From Caballeronia ptereochthonis (GTDB lineage: Bacteria; Pseudomonadota; Gammaproteobacteria; Burkholderiales; Burkholderiaceae): a DNA stretch of 64,000 nucleotides. The notes under the pieces were generated by a model. It had not been told where the DNA came from and ran no database searches. It saw only the letters and a program-made list of their open reading frames with translations. Where the stretch lies: contig NZ_FCOB02000004.1 of NCBI RefSeq assembly GCF_001545075.1, forward strand, positions 245,559-309,558, read 5' to 3'. Both the position numbers and the translations under genes were made by a program. Shown piece after piece: positions 43,160-52,975 of this stretch; position 1 is the stretch's first letter; each line of letters opens with the position of its first letter.

Positions 43160-44533
43160 TCAATCCGCTTCACGCCCCGCCGGTGCGTCCTTCGCCGGAA
43201 TCTTGAACTGCCGAAGCTTGTGATACAGCGTCTTGCGCGGCATGCCGAGTTCGTCGCTTGCCGAACTCACGTTGCCGTGATGGCGACGCAGCATGTCCTC
43301 GATCAGCATGCGCTCGAACTGCGCGAGCTGATCGCCGAGCGATCCGCTGCCGCGCGGCCGGTCGCCCGACGGTATCAGCTGGTCGCCGGCGAGCCCGAGC
43401 ACGAAGCGGTCCGCCACGTTCTGCAACTCGCGCACGTTGCCGGGCCATTGATGCGTCGTCAGCTCCGATACCTGCGCGGCCGTTACGATCGGCGCGGGCT
43501 GTCCGAAGCGGCGCGCGGCCGCAAGCACGAAATGCTCGAACAGCAGCGGTACGTCCTCGCGCCGTTCGCGCAGGGGCGGCAGGTCGATCAGCGCGACGTT
43601 GAGCCGGTAGAGCAGGTCGGCGCGAAAACGCCCGTCCGCGGAGAGCGCGGCTAGATCCGCCTTCGAGGCCGCGATCACCCGGCAGTCGACGGCGGTCGAA
43701 TCGTTCGTGCCGAGGCGCTCCACGCGTCGCTCCTGCAGCACGCGCAGCAGCTTGATCTGCAGCGCGATGGGCATGGTCTCGATCTCGTCGAGAAAGAGCG
43801 TGCCGCCATCGGCCCATTCGATCTTGCCGATGCGGTTCCTGGTCGCTCCCGTGAACGCGCCCGCCTCGTGCCCGAAAAGCTCGCTCTCGAACAACTGCTC
43901 GGGCAGGCCGCCGCAATTGAGCGCGACGAAATGATGCTCACGCCGGCCGCCATAATCGTGCAGCGCCCGCGCGATCAACTCCTTGCCGGTGCCGGTCTCG
44001 CCCGTAATGAGCACCGACACCGCAGTATCCGCGAGCCGCATGATCTTCTTGCGCACCTCGGCGATGGCCGGCGACTTCCCGAGCACGAGCGCCTCGATGC
44101 CTCGCCAGTTGTGAAGCGCGGCGCGCAGGCCCTCGACCTCCAGCGTGAGACGGCGCTTCTCGACCGCTCGCGCGACGCGTCCCACGATATGCTCCGAGGA
44201 AAACGGCTTTTCGATGAAGTCATACGCGCCCACGCGCATCGCCCCGACGGCGGTCGAGATGTCCGCATGGCCGCTGATGAGGACGACGGGAATCTGCGCA
44301 TCGACGGCGAGCACGCGCTCGAGCAATTGCATGCCGTCCATGCCCGGCATGCGCAGGTCCGAGACGAACACCACCGGCGCGCCGGGCACGGCTGCGGCGA
44401 GCGCTTTCGCCGCAGACGCATGCGCTTCCACGGCAAAGCCCGCGAGCGCCATCGCCTGCTCGACGCCCAGGCGCACGTTCTCGTCGTCCTCGACCACCAC
44501 CACGCGGATTTCATCGTCCGGCTGTTTGTTCAT
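43160..44533 (-). CDS. Sigma-54-dependent response regulator, DctD-like
   Basis: A 457-residue three-domain activator. The receiver has VVVVEDDENV and phospho-acceptor D59 (VSDLRMPGMDG). The AAA+ domain has Walker A GETGTGKE, the sigma-54 contact loop GAFTGA, and FLDEIETM. The C-terminal Fis-type helix-turn-helix ends with NVSSASDELGMPRKTLYHKLR. The ATG giving MNKQPDDE is preferred because GGAG lies six bases upstream; it overlaps the kinase gene by 23 bases. It should activate transcription with RpoN, most likely at the promoter at 49097-49112 that heads this operon. Confidence 0.92.
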   Translation of the reverse strand: MNKQPDDEIRVVVVEDDENVRLGVEQAMALAGFAVEAHASAAKALAAAVPGAPVVFVSDLRMPGMDGMQLLERVLAVDAQIPVVLISGHADISTAVGAMRVGAYDFIEKPFSSEHIVGRVARAVEKRRLTLEVEGLRAALHNWRGIEALVLGKSPAIAEVRKKIMRLADTAVSVLITGETGTGKELIARALHDYGGRREHHFVALNCGGLPEQLFESELFGHEAGAFTGATRNRIGKIEWADGGTLFLDEIETMPIALQIKLLRVLQERRVERLGTNDSTAVDCRVIAASKADLAALSADGRFRADLLYRLNVALIDLPPLRERREDVPLLFEHFVLAAARRFGQPAPIVTAAQVSELTTHQWPGNVRELQNVADRFVLGLAGDQLIPSGDRPRGSGSLGDQLAQFERMLIEDMLRRHHGNVSSASDELGMPRKTLYHKLRQFKIPAKDAPAGREAD

Positions 44534-46400
44534 CTGTTTCTCCATCGGTCCCTGTCCCGCCGTTCGCCGCTGCGAAGTCGATTGTGAATTGTGCGCCGCC
44601 GCCCTCGGGATTGGCGGCCGAGATTCTGGCTCCGAAGCCTTCGACGATACGCGAAGTGATCGCGAGCCCGAGGCCGAGGCCCTGCCCGCGCGGCTTGGTC
44701 GTGACGAACGGCTCGAACAGATGCGCGAGCACATGCGGGTCGATGCCGGGACCGTTGTCGGCGATCGAGAAGATCACGCGGGCCGGGTCGGCCGCCCGGC
44801 GCGCTTCGATGCGGATGCGGCCCGCCTCGCGGCCGGCGAGCGCATCGAGCGCATTGCCGAGCAGGTTGACGATCACCTGCTGCAGCGCGCCCGGCTCGGC
44901 CGCCACGACCGCGTCCGGCGCGATGTCGACAGTGAGCCGAACATCGTGGTCCCGGATGCGCGCCTCGTGGATGAGCAGGGCGTGCGAAACCGCATCTCCG
45001 AGCGGGACCGGGACGGTTTGCGTTTCGGGTTTTCTCGCGAAGGCTTTCAACTCGGCGGTCAGGACCGCCGTGCTGTCGATGAGCTTCGCGACGCGCTCGA
45101 GATTGGCGAAGGCGGGCGCGGGCTGATTGCGCTCGAAGAACGTGCGCGCGTTGTCGCACAGTGTGCGGATGGCGACGAGCGGCTGATTGAATTCATGCGC
45201 GAGGCCGGCCGCCATCTGCCCGAGCACGGCGAGCTTGCCCGCGTGCACGAGCTCCTGCTGCGAATCGCGCAGCCTCTGCTCGGTGCGGGCGCGCTCGTCG
45301 ATCTCTTCCTGCATGCGCTCGTTGGCGAGCACGAGGGCGGCCGTGCGCTGCTGCACGGTGGCTTCGAGCCGGTCGTTGGCGCGTTGCAGGGCATCCTGCG
45401 CCCTGAGCCGCTCCGCGATCACGCGGCGGCGCTGCGCGGCGTAGAGGCCATAGAGGCACGCGATCAGGAACGCGCCCGTCACGAACGCGAGCGCGATCTG
45501 CTGCTGACGCCGCGCCGCCGAGAGATCGAGGATCACCATGATCGAATCGCCCGCCTGCGGCGCGCTGCGCGACATGGCGAGATACCGGCGCTCGCGGCCG
45601 GGATGCGACCAGTCGGGCAGGCGCGCGAACCACGCGCCGTTGCGCCAGTCGTCGAGTCTTTGGTAGGCCAGGGCTTCGACCTTGCGGCCCGCGTACTGGC
45701 GCGAGGCCTGGATCTGCTGCTGCTTTTGCGCGTCGATGGGCGCGAGCGCGGTGAACTTCCACGCCGGCACCGTCGAGATGACGACCACGCCGTTGCCGTC
45801 GATCACCATGGCGGCTTCGTTCGGCGCTCGCCAGGCGGATTCCAGCGGATCGACGCTGATCTTGACCGCCGTGGCGCCGAGCACCTTCTGCTCGCTGCGC
45901 ACCACGCACGCGAAGTACAGGCCCGGCTCGCCCGTGTTGGTGCCGATGCCGAAGAAGCGGCCACGGCCGTTCGACAGCGCGTCCCTGAAATACGGACGAT
46001 ACGCGACGTTCGTTCCGACGAAGGTCAGCGGCTGGTTCCAGTTGCTCGCGGCGATGACCGTGCCGCTCAGGTCGATGACGTCCACGGCGACGCTGCCCGC
46101 GTCCTTGTTCACGGCTTCCAGATAGCCGTTCACGGAGGGCAGCAGCGTGTGCCTCGCGTCGGGCGGCGCTTGCAGCAGCGCCTCGATGCTGTCCTGGCGC
46201 GACGCGATCGCCGGCAGGATCTCGTAGCGCCCCAGTTCGCTCTCCAGGCTCGCCGCGTAGAGGTCCAGCCGGTGCGTACCTGCTTCGGTCAGCGCATCCA
46301 GCGCGCGCTGCCACGCTATCTCCATGGAGGCGGCCGCCGCGGCGAAATAAAGCACCGCCGTCGCGACCCAAGCCCACAGGGGGATGCCCCTTATCGTCAT
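44511..46400 (-). CDS. Membrane sensor histidine kinase, DctB-like
   Basis: A 629-residue kinase from the ATG giving MTIRGIPLW (a GTG at 46424 is the alternative). Two transmembrane helices (about 7-27 and 304-323) bracket a periplasmic dCache-type sensor (RYEILPAIASRQDSIEALL, NWNQPLTFVGTNVAYRPYF), typical of C4-dicarboxylate sensors. A coiled coil leads to the HisKA His at about 402 (AAGLAHEFNQPLVAI) and the HATPase domain (NLLGNALDALAGR, DNGPGI, GLGLGLAI). The YRPYF motif is the one that contacts carboxylates in DctB. It likely senses the substrate of the carrier encoded upstream. Confidence 0.9.
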   Translation of the reverse strand: MTIRGIPLWAWVATAVLYFAAAAASMEIAWQRALDALTEAGTHRLDLYAASLESELGRYEILPAIASRQDSIEALLQAPPDARHTLLPSVNGYLEAVNKDAGSVAVDVIDLSGTVIAASNWNQPLTFVGTNVAYRPYFRDALSNGRGRFFGIGTNTGEPGLYFACVVRSEQKVLGATAVKISVDPLESAWRAPNEAAMVIDGNGVVVISTVPAWKFTALAPIDAQKQQQIQASRQYAGRKVEALAYQRLDDWRNGAWFARLPDWSHPGRERRYLAMSRSAPQAGDSIMVILDLSAARRQQQIALAFVTGAFLIACLYGLYAAQRRRVIAERLRAQDALQRANDRLEATVQQRTAALVLANERMQEEIDERARTEQRLRDSQQELVHAGKLAVLGQMAAGLAHEFNQPLVAIRTLCDNARTFFERNQPAPAFANLERVAKLIDSTAVLTAELKAFARKPETQTVPVPLGDAVSHALLIHEARIRDHDVRLTVDIAPDAVVAAEPGALQQVIVNLLGNALDALAGREAGRIRIEARRAADPARVIFSIADNGPGIDPHVLAHLFEPFVTTKPRGQGLGLGLAITSRIVEGFGARISAANPEGGGAQFTIDFAAANGGTGTDGETDEQTAGR

Positions 46401-46485
46401 GCCTGTTTTACGGATCTGTTCCACTGGATCTGAACGAGGGTTGGGCTCGGGGCGGCCCGGCTGCCTTCTGCTTGCGCCTTCCTTC

Positions 46486-47874
46486 TCACCCGAAATGCGC
46501 CAGCACCAGCAGCGTCACGGTCACCATGATCGCGCCGCCGATACGCGTCGCGATCTGCGCAAAGGGCATCAGCGTCATGCGGTTCGCCGCGGTGAGGATC
46601 GCCACGTCTCCCGTGCCGCCCTGGCCGCTATGGCATGCGTTCACGATCGCCGTGTCGATAGGGTACATCTTCATCAGGCGTCCCACCACGAAACCCGTCC
46701 CCATCAGGGTCGCCACCGTGACCACGATCGTCACGATGTTTGCCACCGTGAACGCGGCCATCAGCTTGTCCCACGGCGTCATCGCCACGCCGATCGCGAA
46801 CAGCAACGGATACGTCACCGCCGTCGAGAAGAACTTGTAGACGACGAAGGCGCCCTCCTGCAATTGCGGCGACACCGCCCGCGCCAGCTTCACCAGCACC
46901 GCCAGGAACAACATCGCCACCGGCGCCGGCAGGCCGAACAGGTTGCGGCACATCAGCCCCAGCAGATACAGCGTGATCGCCGTGATCCCGGCTGCCGCGA
47001 TATGCGTCACGTCCATGTGCCCGCGAATCTCGTCCTGCACGGGGTCCATCTCGTCCTGCTCGCCCACCTGCAGCCGCCCCTGCCCGGTCAGGTGCGGAAA
47101 GCGCCGGCCCAGCATGTCGAGCGCCCCCGACAGCACGATCGCCGTCAGGCTGCCCAGCATCACCGGCGGCAACACCTGCGCGAACAGTTCGCCCTGCGGC
47201 AGATGCATGATCTCCGAATAGCCCACCGACAACGGAATCGCGCCCTCGCCCACGCCGCCCGCCATGATCGGCACGACGATGTAGAGCAAGGTGTGCCGCG
47301 CGCCCAGGCCGAGCGCCGTGCCCGTGAGCGTGCCCACGATCGCGGCGGCCACCGAGCCGAGCGCGAGCGGAATGAAGATCTTCACGAAGCCCCGGATCAG
47401 CACGCGCCGGTCCATGCTCAAGATGCTGCCGACGATGATCGAGGCGATGAACAGGTAAAGGAAGTTCGTCTGCTTCGTGAACTCGGTCGTCAGGTGCAGG
47501 ATCGGCTTGGGCAGCAAATGGTAATAGGTGAGCGCCGACGGAATGAAGGTCGCGAAGATCGCCGCGGCGCCGATGTTGCGCACGAGCGGCATGCGCTTGC
47601 CGATCTCGGCGCAGGTGAAGCCGAAGAACGCGAGCACCGCGATCGCCATCGAGATCTCGCCCGGCACCTTGCCGGTCACCGCGAAGCCCGCGATCAGCCC
47701 GAGCAGCAGCACATACACGGGCAGCGGAATGATGCCGATGCGCGTCTCCATCAGTTTCCACCAGCCCTCCGGCCAGAAGCGTTCCTTCTTCGTCGGCTCG
47801 GCCAGTTGCGCCGAGGATTCGCTCTCGTCCGGCGCGCGCTGCGCCTGTGCATGCGGCGCGGTGTGGGATGTCAT
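46486..47874 (-). CDS. 2-hydroxycarboxylate transporter (CitS/MaeN family)
   Basis: A 462-residue carrier with about 11 helices. Both reentrant-loop signatures of the 2HCT family are present: GGVGEGAIPLSVGYSE and CHSGQGGTGDVAIL. The arginine-containing C-terminal segment (ATRIGGAIMVTVTLLVL) is also typical. Members move citrate, malate or lactate with Na+ or H+. A 45-residue hydrophilic N-terminus precedes the first helix. It sits between the SucC/ACL-like gene and the DctB-like kinase in one leftward unit, consistent with regulated uptake of citrate or a related hydroxy acid. Confidence 0.92.
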   Translation of the reverse strand: MTSHTAPHAQAQRAPDESESSAQLAEPTKKERFWPEGWWKLMETRIGIIPLPVYVLLLGLIAGFAVTGKVPGEISMAIAVLAFFGFTCAEIGKRMPLVRNIGAAAIFATFIPSALTYYHLLPKPILHLTTEFTKQTNFLYLFIASIIVGSILSMDRRVLIRGFVKIFIPLALGSVAAAIVGTLTGTALGLGARHTLLYIVVPIMAGGVGEGAIPLSVGYSEIMHLPQGELFAQVLPPVMLGSLTAIVLSGALDMLGRRFPHLTGQGRLQVGEQDEMDPVQDEIRGHMDVTHIAAAGITAITLYLLGLMCRNLFGLPAPVAMLFLAVLVKLARAVSPQLQEGAFVVYKFFSTAVTYPLLFAIGVAMTPWDKLMAAFTVANIVTIVVTVATLMGTGFVVGRLMKMYPIDTAIVNACHSGQGGTGDVAILTAANRMTLMPFAQIATRIGGAIMVTVTLLVLAHFG

Positions 47875-47960
47875 GTGCACGAATGTCTCCTTGCTATGTG
47901 CGGCCGGCGGCGTATCGCCCCGGCCCCTGGTTGTGTGTCGGTCCGGACGAGCGGACAGGG

Positions 47961-48815
47961 TCAGGCGACGAACCGCACGTTCGACTGCGGCGTGCGCGTA
48001 TCCATGTCGCGTCCGCGATTGAGGTGGTCGTCGATCTCGGCCACGCAGCCGATCATGCGGCCATACAGGAACACCGTGAATGCGGCCGTCTCCAGCGCCT
48101 TCTCGCCGAAGGCGCCCTCGCGATGGCGCGTCCACAGCATCTTGAGCAGCACCGATGCGATCACCGCGTCGACATTGACCGCGAACACGTTGCGCGTCAC
48201 GTTCTCGTCGTACAGCGCCTGCACCAGCGCGCGGTAGCAGTCGTGAAAGACGTTGAATTCGCCGCGCGCCTCGAAGCGCGTGGTCATGCCGAAGTTGTGA
48301 TAGAGCTCCCACAGCTTCGGCAAATGCTGCACGAGCGGCGAGATGATCTCCTTCGGCGCCTTCAGGCCCGTGAGCGGATCGAACGGCACCTGCGCGATCA
48401 TGCCCGGGTCGAGCTCCTCGATGTCCATGCCGCCGTGATGCGTGAGCGTCATGGTCGGGGCGCGAAAGCGCGTGGAATCGGTGATCGAGAAATACACCTC
48501 GTGCTCGGCGGGCACCGCGCCTTCGAACGTCACCCCGTTCGCCTTCGAATACTGGTTTCCGTGCAGATGCTCCGCGAAGTAGAGCCGCTCCTTTTCCTTC
48601 AGCGCCGTGCGCAAATCGCTCGCGCGTCCGACCAGCCCGGCCTTGCCTTTCTTGCCGACACCGCCCTTGAACATCGGCTTCACGAACACCGAGCCGTGGC
48701 GGTCGATCAGCGCCTTGATCTGTTCCTCGCTGGCGTCGGGACCGAGCACTTCGGCGGTCGGAAAGCCGCCGAACTGCAGCAGCTGCGAGCCGTACAACAT
48801 ACCGGTGACTTGCAT
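47961..48815 (-). CDS. Short SucC / ATP-citrate-lyase-like chimera
   Basis: A 284-residue protein. Residues 1-185 follow the ATP-grasp N-terminal part of succinyl-CoA synthetase beta and ATP-citrate lyase: GSVFVKPMFKGGVGKKGKAG, AEHEVYFSITDSTRF, and MTLTHHGGMDIEEL. The last 90 residues instead resemble the C-terminal end of citrate-synthase/citryl-CoA lyase folds (FAVNVDAVIASVLLKML, FTVFLYGRMIGCVAEIDDHLNRG). The CoA-binding, phosphohistidine and central lyase parts of a full ATP-citrate lyase are missing. Next to a hydroxycarboxylate carrier, a role with citrate or malate is likely, but whether it is an enzyme or a binding protein is open. Confidence 0.6.
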   Translation of the reverse strand: MQVTGMLYGSQLLQFGGFPTAEVLGPDASEEQIKALIDRHGSVFVKPMFKGGVGKKGKAGLVGRASDLRTALKEKERLYFAEHLHGNQYSKANGVTFEGAVPAEHEVYFSITDSTRFRAPTMTLTHHGGMDIEELDPGMIAQVPFDPLTGLKAPKEIISPLVQHLPKLWELYHNFGMTTRFEARGEFNVFHDCYRALVQALYDENVTRNVFAVNVDAVIASVLLKMLWTRHREGAFGEKALETAAFTVFLYGRMIGCVAEIDDHLNRGRDMDTRTPQSNVRFVA

Positions 48816-49437
48816 ATCGTCTCCTTGCGGATTGCTTCTTGAAGGGGCAGTGGTCCGGCATCCGCGCGCGGGGCGGCGCGTGCCGTGCTGATCGACACGC
48901 GCGCGCTTCCCTCGCCGCTTGCAAGCGGCTGGTCTGCGATGCGTGACAGGAAAAAGCGGGAGGGGTCCGCTAGCGAGGCGCCGATTCGCGCTCGAGCAAT
49001 GGCAGGGGCATGGCGTCGTCTCCGTATGGGCGGCCGGTGATGGCCGTCTGGCTGGCCCTGTCGCGAGGTCCGCGACGGGTCTATGGCCGTTATTAAGGCA
49101 AGGGCCATGCCAATGCGCGCTACGGAAGACGAATTTCTACATCTCTGATTTAATTGATATTTTTATGATCCCCGGAAGGGATATGGCCGCCTCGTTCTTA
49201 AATTTCAGAATCGGGCCACGTTCGATGACTGAGCTTTCGGCCAGTCCGGCGACTGACGGTGACGCCGGGCTGGCGAGGCGCCGGCCGGCTTGGGCATCGC
49301 GTGGATTCACGACGATGCGCCGAACAGCGGGTTGGCGCGCGAGCGCACGCGCCGGATCACCGGCGGGCGTCGCGGCAGACAAGTGACGGGTTCGAGTGCA
49401 CGCGACGACGGCGGAGCGCGAGCTCCGCCTTGCACGC
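48816..49437. other. Gene-free leader and regulatory region of the hydroxycarboxylate operon
   Basis: No gene is supported in these 622 bases. The right half is AT-richer than its surroundings (49130-49215). It contains the sigma-54-type promoter listed separately and, upstream of it, an inverted repeat ATCCC-N5-GGGAT at 49168-49182, a possible activator site for the DctD-like regulator. The transcript would carry an untranslated leader of roughly 270 bases. Confidence 0.5.
49097..49112 (-). promoter_or_regulatory. Sigma-54 (-24/-12) promoter
   Basis: Read on the minus strand the site is TGGCATGGCCCTTGCC, compared with consensus TGGCAYR-N4-TTGCW: the -24 block matches fully, the spacing is correct and the -12 block matches except for its last base. 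It points at the SucC/ACL-like gene, the carrier and the two-component genes. The operon itself encodes a sigma-54 activator, which supports the call. Confidence 0.65.
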
Positions 49438-50343
49438 TTACACTCTTCCCTTCCACGGCACCAGCTTCTTCTCCAGATAGCGCATCAGCACATCGAAGCA
49501 CAGCGCGAAGAAGCCGATCACGATGATGCCCATGATCACCACGTCGCTCGCCAGAAACTCGGCCGCGTTGAGCACCATGAAGCCGAGCCCGCGCGTCGAC
49601 GCGACCATTTCCGCCGCGACGAGCGTGGTCCAGCCGACGCCGATGCCGATGCGCATGCCCGTGAAGATCTCCGGCAGCGCCGACTTGAGAATCACGTGCG
49701 TGACGACCTGGCGACGCGTCGCGCCCATCGAATAGGCTGCGTGGATCTGCTCGATCGACACCGAGCGCACGCCGGCGCGCGCGGCAATCGCGAGCGGCGC
49801 GAAGATCGCCAGATAGATCAGGAACACCTTGGAAAACTCGCCGATGCCGAACCAGATGATGATGAGCGGCAGATAGGCGAGCGGCGGCAGCGGCCGGTAG
49901 AACTCGATCGGCGGATCGAACACACCGCGCGCGAAACGCGAGACCCCCATCATCACGCCGATCGGAATCGCCGTCACGCACGCGAGCGCGAACGCGCCGA
50001 ACACTCGCAAGAGGCTCGCGACCGTGTGCTCGGCAAGGGTCGAGCTCGCGAAGCCCTCGCTCGCCACCGAGATGAACTTCGCGTAGACCGCCTGCGGCGA
50101 GGGCAGAAAAAGCGGCTTGACCCAGTGCATGCTCGTGATGAGGAACCACCCGCCCACCAGCACCAGGACCGTGACGAGGCTCGTGACCAGGCTGCTGCCG
50201 TAGCCTGGCACGCCGAAGGTGTCGCCCGGCTTCACCGGCTTCTTTTTCGACTGTCTCGCGGGTTTCTGCGGCGGCGGCCGCCATGCGCCGGCGTCTCCCT
50301 CGATCACGGTTCCGGACCCGGCCAGCGATGCGCGTTTACGCAT
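49438..50343 (-). CDS. tauC: Taurine/sulfonate ABC transporter permease
   Basis: A 301-residue permease with six helices after a 45-residue proline- and lysine-rich N-terminus. The EAA loop is clear: [54 protein letters not shown] is the usual TauC/SsuC motif. The start ATG (MRKRASLAG) overlaps the end of the ATPase gene by eight bases. It would import taurine or another alkanesulfonate together with the ATPase and binding protein upstream. No taurine dioxygenase (tauD) follows. Confidence 0.85.
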   Translation of the reverse strand: MRKRASLAGSGTVIEGDAGAWRPPPQKPARQSKKKPVKPGDTFGVPGYGSSLVTSLVTVLVLVGGWFLITSMHWVKPLFLPSPQAVYAKFISVASEGFASSTLAEHTVASLLRVFGAFALACVTAIPIGVMMGVSRFARGVFDPPIEFYRPLPPLAYLPLIIIWFGIGEFSKVFLIYLAIFAPLAIAARAGVRSVSIEQIHAAYSMGATRRQVVTHVILKSALPEIFTGMRIGIGVGWTTLVAAEMVASTRGLGFMVLNAAEFLASDVVIMGIIVIGFFALCFDVLMRYLEKKLVPWKGRV

Positions 50344-51154
50344 GGTGAACCTCCTCGTCGGAGCGATGCGCGGCGCGCTCGTCGCCATAAATGATGCCGA
50401 GCACCCGCTCGCGCATTTCGATGAAATCCGGGCTGGACTTGATCGCGCGCGCATCGCGGGTCGTGAGAAAGCGGCGGTTGAAATCGAGCTCGTAGGTATG
50501 CGTGATGCGGCCCGGACGCGGCGACATCACGATCAGGCGGCTCGCGAGAAAAAGCGCTTCCTCGACGCTGTGCGTGATGAAGAAGAACATCTTTTGCGTG
50601 CGCTGCCAGACGTCGAGCAGCAGCTCCTGGATGGTCTCGCGCGTGAGCGCGTCGAGCGCGGCCATCGGCTCGTCCATCAGCAGCATCGCCGGATCGCAGC
50701 TCAGCGCCCGCGCGATCCCGACGCGCTGCTGCATGCCGCCCGACAACTGATAGATCATGTGCCGGTGGAAATCCTGCAGGCCGACCAGCGCCAGATTGCG
50801 CTTCGCGATTTCCTCGCGCTCGGCGCGCCGCATGCCTTGCAGCTTCAGACCGAAAGCGGCGTTGTCGAGCACGTTCAGCCACGGCAGCAGCGCGTGCTTC
50901 TGGAACACCACGCCGCGATCCGCGCCCGGTCCTTCTACCGGCGTGCCGTTGAGCAGCATCTCGCCCGACGACGGTGCGATGAAGCCCGCCATGAGCGAGA
51001 GCAGCGTCGTCTTTCCACAGCCCGATGCGCCGAGCGCGACGACGAACTCGCCGTCGCCGATCGTCAGGTCGATGCCATCGAGCGCATGCACGCGCTCACC
51101 CGGACGCCGCCCGGGAAACATCACACTGACGTTGTTGACCTTCATGCACCCCAT
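50336..51154 (-). CDS. tauB: Taurine/sulfonate ABC transporter ATP-binding protein
   Basis: A 272-residue ATPase. Walker [10 protein letters not shown], signature [19 protein letters not shown], Walker [13 protein letters not shown] and switch His ([12 protein letters not shown]) are all present. [14 protein letters not shown] is the Q-loop form found in TauB/SsuB. The ATG at 51154 has GGGAGG four bases upstream; ATG 51145 is the alternative. The C-terminus ([11 protein letters not shown]) is that of TauB. It lies 56 bases after tauA. Confidence 0.87.
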   Translation of the reverse strand: MGCMKVNNVSVMFPGRRPGERVHALDGIDLTIGDGEFVVALGASGCGKTTLLSLMAGFIAPSSGEMLLNGTPVEGPGADRGVVFQKHALLPWLNVLDNAAFGLKLQGMRRAEREEIAKRNLALVGLQDFHRHMIYQLSGGMQQRVGIARALSCDPAMLLMDEPMAALDALTRETIQELLLDVWQRTQKMFFFITHSVEEALFLASRLIVMSPRPGRITHTYELDFNRRFLTTRDARAIKSSPDFIEMRERVLGIIYGDERAAHRSDEEVHHA

Positions 51155-51210
51155 ATGTCCTCCCGGACCCGGAACAGGCGACGGCGCGCGAGCCCGCGCC
51201 CGGCTTGCGA

Positions 51211-52287
51211 TTACTTCAGTTTCTCGGCCGCTTCGACATACTCGGCGGTGACATATTTAGAATAGTCCGGCAGCACGGTGTTGACGCGCTTTTGCTCCTT
51301 CAGGAAGTTCGATGTGTCCTTTAGCGCGAATGCCGCGCGGCTCGATGCGCCGCCGCCCAGCCACTGATTCGACGCCTGCTCCGACGCGGACGGATAACCG
51401 TAGAGCGCAAGCGAGCCCGGCACCTCGGCCGACGTGCCGCCGATCGTCTTCGCGATCGCCGCCGCCTCGCGCGACTGCGCGTTCCACTTCGACGGATCGT
51501 TGCGGTACTTCTGATCGAGATCGGCGATCGCCTTGACGAACCTGGCCATGAAGTCCTTGTGCGCCGCGCCCCATTCCCGATCGACCGCGATGCCGTCGAA
51601 AGTCGGCTTGCCGAGCTTCGACAGATCGCCCGACGTGATCAGCACCTTGCCGCTCTTTTTGAGCTGCGCGAGCGCCGGGTCCCATACGTAGGCCGCGTCG
51701 ATGTCGCCGCGCTCCCACGCCGCGACGATCTGGTTCGGCTGCATGTTGAGGATCTTCACCGACGACGGATCGATGCCCCAATGCTGCAGGGCGAACATCG
51801 TGTGGTAGTGCGTCGTCGAGACGAACGGCACGCCGATGGTCTTTCCCTTGAGGTCGGCTGGCTTGCTGATGCCGGAGCCGTTGCGCACGACCATCGCCTC
51901 GGCTTCGTTGATGTTGTCGAGAATCCAGAAGAGCTGGGCGTCGACGCCCTGGCTCACCGCCGCGGCGAGCGGGCTCGACCCGATCACGCCGATTTTCACG
52001 TCACCCGAGGCCATCGCGGTCGCCACCTTCGCGCCGGATTCGAACTGGCGCCAGTTGATCTTGTAGCCGGTCGCCTTCTCGATCGAGCCGTCCGCGATTC
52101 CGACGAGCCATGGGTCGACGATCTGCTGGTACGCGATCGTCACTTCCTTGTCCTCGGCGTGGCTGGTCTGTGCGACGCTCCATGCGAAAAAGGCAATCGT
52201 GACTGTGGCCAGCGCGCGAGCCGCCCCGACGCGGCGAAACAATTTGCCGAGCAGGGAAGTGAAGCCAGAAGCGCATATCGTTTTCAT
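51211..52287 (-). CDS. tauA: Taurine/sulfonate ABC transporter substrate-binding protein
   Basis: A 358-residue exported protein. The signal peptide ([20 protein letters not shown]) is followed by [19 protein letters not shown] and [33 protein letters not shown], the typical start of Tau[20 protein letters not shown] and [19 protein letters not shown] form the ligand cleft. It is the first gene of tauABC. No regulator (CysB/Cbl-like) is adjacent; the flanking region upstream is occupied by gene relics. Confidence 0.87.
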   Translation of the reverse strand: MKTICASGFTSLLGKLFRRVGAARALATVTIAFFAWSVAQTSHAEDKEVTIAYQQIVDPWLVGIADGSIEKATGYKINWRQFESGAKVATAMASGDVKIGVIGSSPLAAAVSQGVDAQLFWILDNINEAEAMVVRNGSGISKPADLKGKTIGVPFVSTTHYHTMFALQHWGIDPSSVKILNMQPNQIVAAWERGDIDAAYVWDPALAQLKKSGKVLITSGDLSKLGKPTFDGIAVDREWGAAHKDFMARFVKAIADLDQKYRNDPSKWNAQSREAAAIAKTIGGTSAEVPGSLALYGYPSASEQASNQWLGGGASSRAAFALKDTSNFLKEQKRVNTVLPDYSKYVTAEYVEAAEKLK

Positions 52288-52717
52288 GACGGTTCCTGGA
52301 GAGATTGGAAGTCGGGCACGCCGGCGCGTACGGCGTGCCCAAGCTGGGTGCAGGCCCGCCGCGCGCTCGACGGAGCGACGACCCAGTATCCATAGCTAAA
52401 AATCGGCGACGGTAGTGCCAGATGGCAACGATCGTTGAGTCCACATTCCACCTGTTCCCGGATCCCGGGAGACGGGCGGATCGGGCTCGACATCGAGGAA
52501 GCGTGGCCGATGGCGTGAGATGCAAACCGGGCGCGTTCTCAGCCGCGTCGCCATTGCGTGCCGGGGGAAACTTCAGCGCAGGCGTGACGCCCGAGAGATG
52601 GCGGTGGCAAGCGTGGGTTGCCGACGCAATCGTCGTACGAGCCTCCGTCGACGTCGGCGAATGTCGCGCGCGGGACCGTTGTTCTCGCCAGGTCGCGCAG
52701 CTCCGCGACACGGACGC

Positions 52718-52881
52718 TCAGCAATGGCTGAATCGCGGTTCCCGATGTGGAGGATCCAGCTCGCGATGGTTGTCGGACGCGAGCGCGACTTTCACGCCCA
52801 GCCCGTTCGCCTCGCGCAATGGTGCGATCCCTCTGCTGCGCGGCGAATCATCGGCACGCCGGTCCTGCAGATAGAGGTTCG
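52718..52881 (-). pseudogene. Fragment of a cytosine-deaminase-like amidohydrolase
   Basis: A minus-strand stretch of about 54 codons encodes NLYLQDRRADDSPRSRGIAP and then LGVKVALASDNHRELDPP before a stop. This is the conserved block of cytosine-deaminase-type enzymes (N-LYLQ-R ... RGI-P ... GV-VALASDN), carrying the active-site Asp, but with nothing of the N-terminal HxH or the rest. There is no start codon. It is a relic, adjacent to a decayed RutR-like regulator. Confidence 0.55.
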
Positions 52882-52975
52882 TGAACGGGCGTCTTCAGCG
52901 TTTGAAGCGAAGGCGCGATATCGGCAGCACTTGAGCGGTCGTCCGACCGCGTGATGCATCGCGCAAGGAAGGCGG

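Noticed and set aside
48919..49386. Plus-strand frame of 155 codons in the leader of the hydroxycarboxylate operon
   Set aside because: It runs through the AT-rich regulatory stretch, has no ribosome site and gives a product without any pattern.
52620..52724. Possible start of an FMN-dependent lactate dehydrogenase on the minus strand
   Set aside because: Only about 20 residues look similar and the frame then breaks; too short to support.
52422..52874. Plus-strand frame of 150 codons between tauA and the RutR relic
   Set aside because: The product is disordered in composition, and the minus strand in the same place shows a recognisable amidohydrolase fragment.
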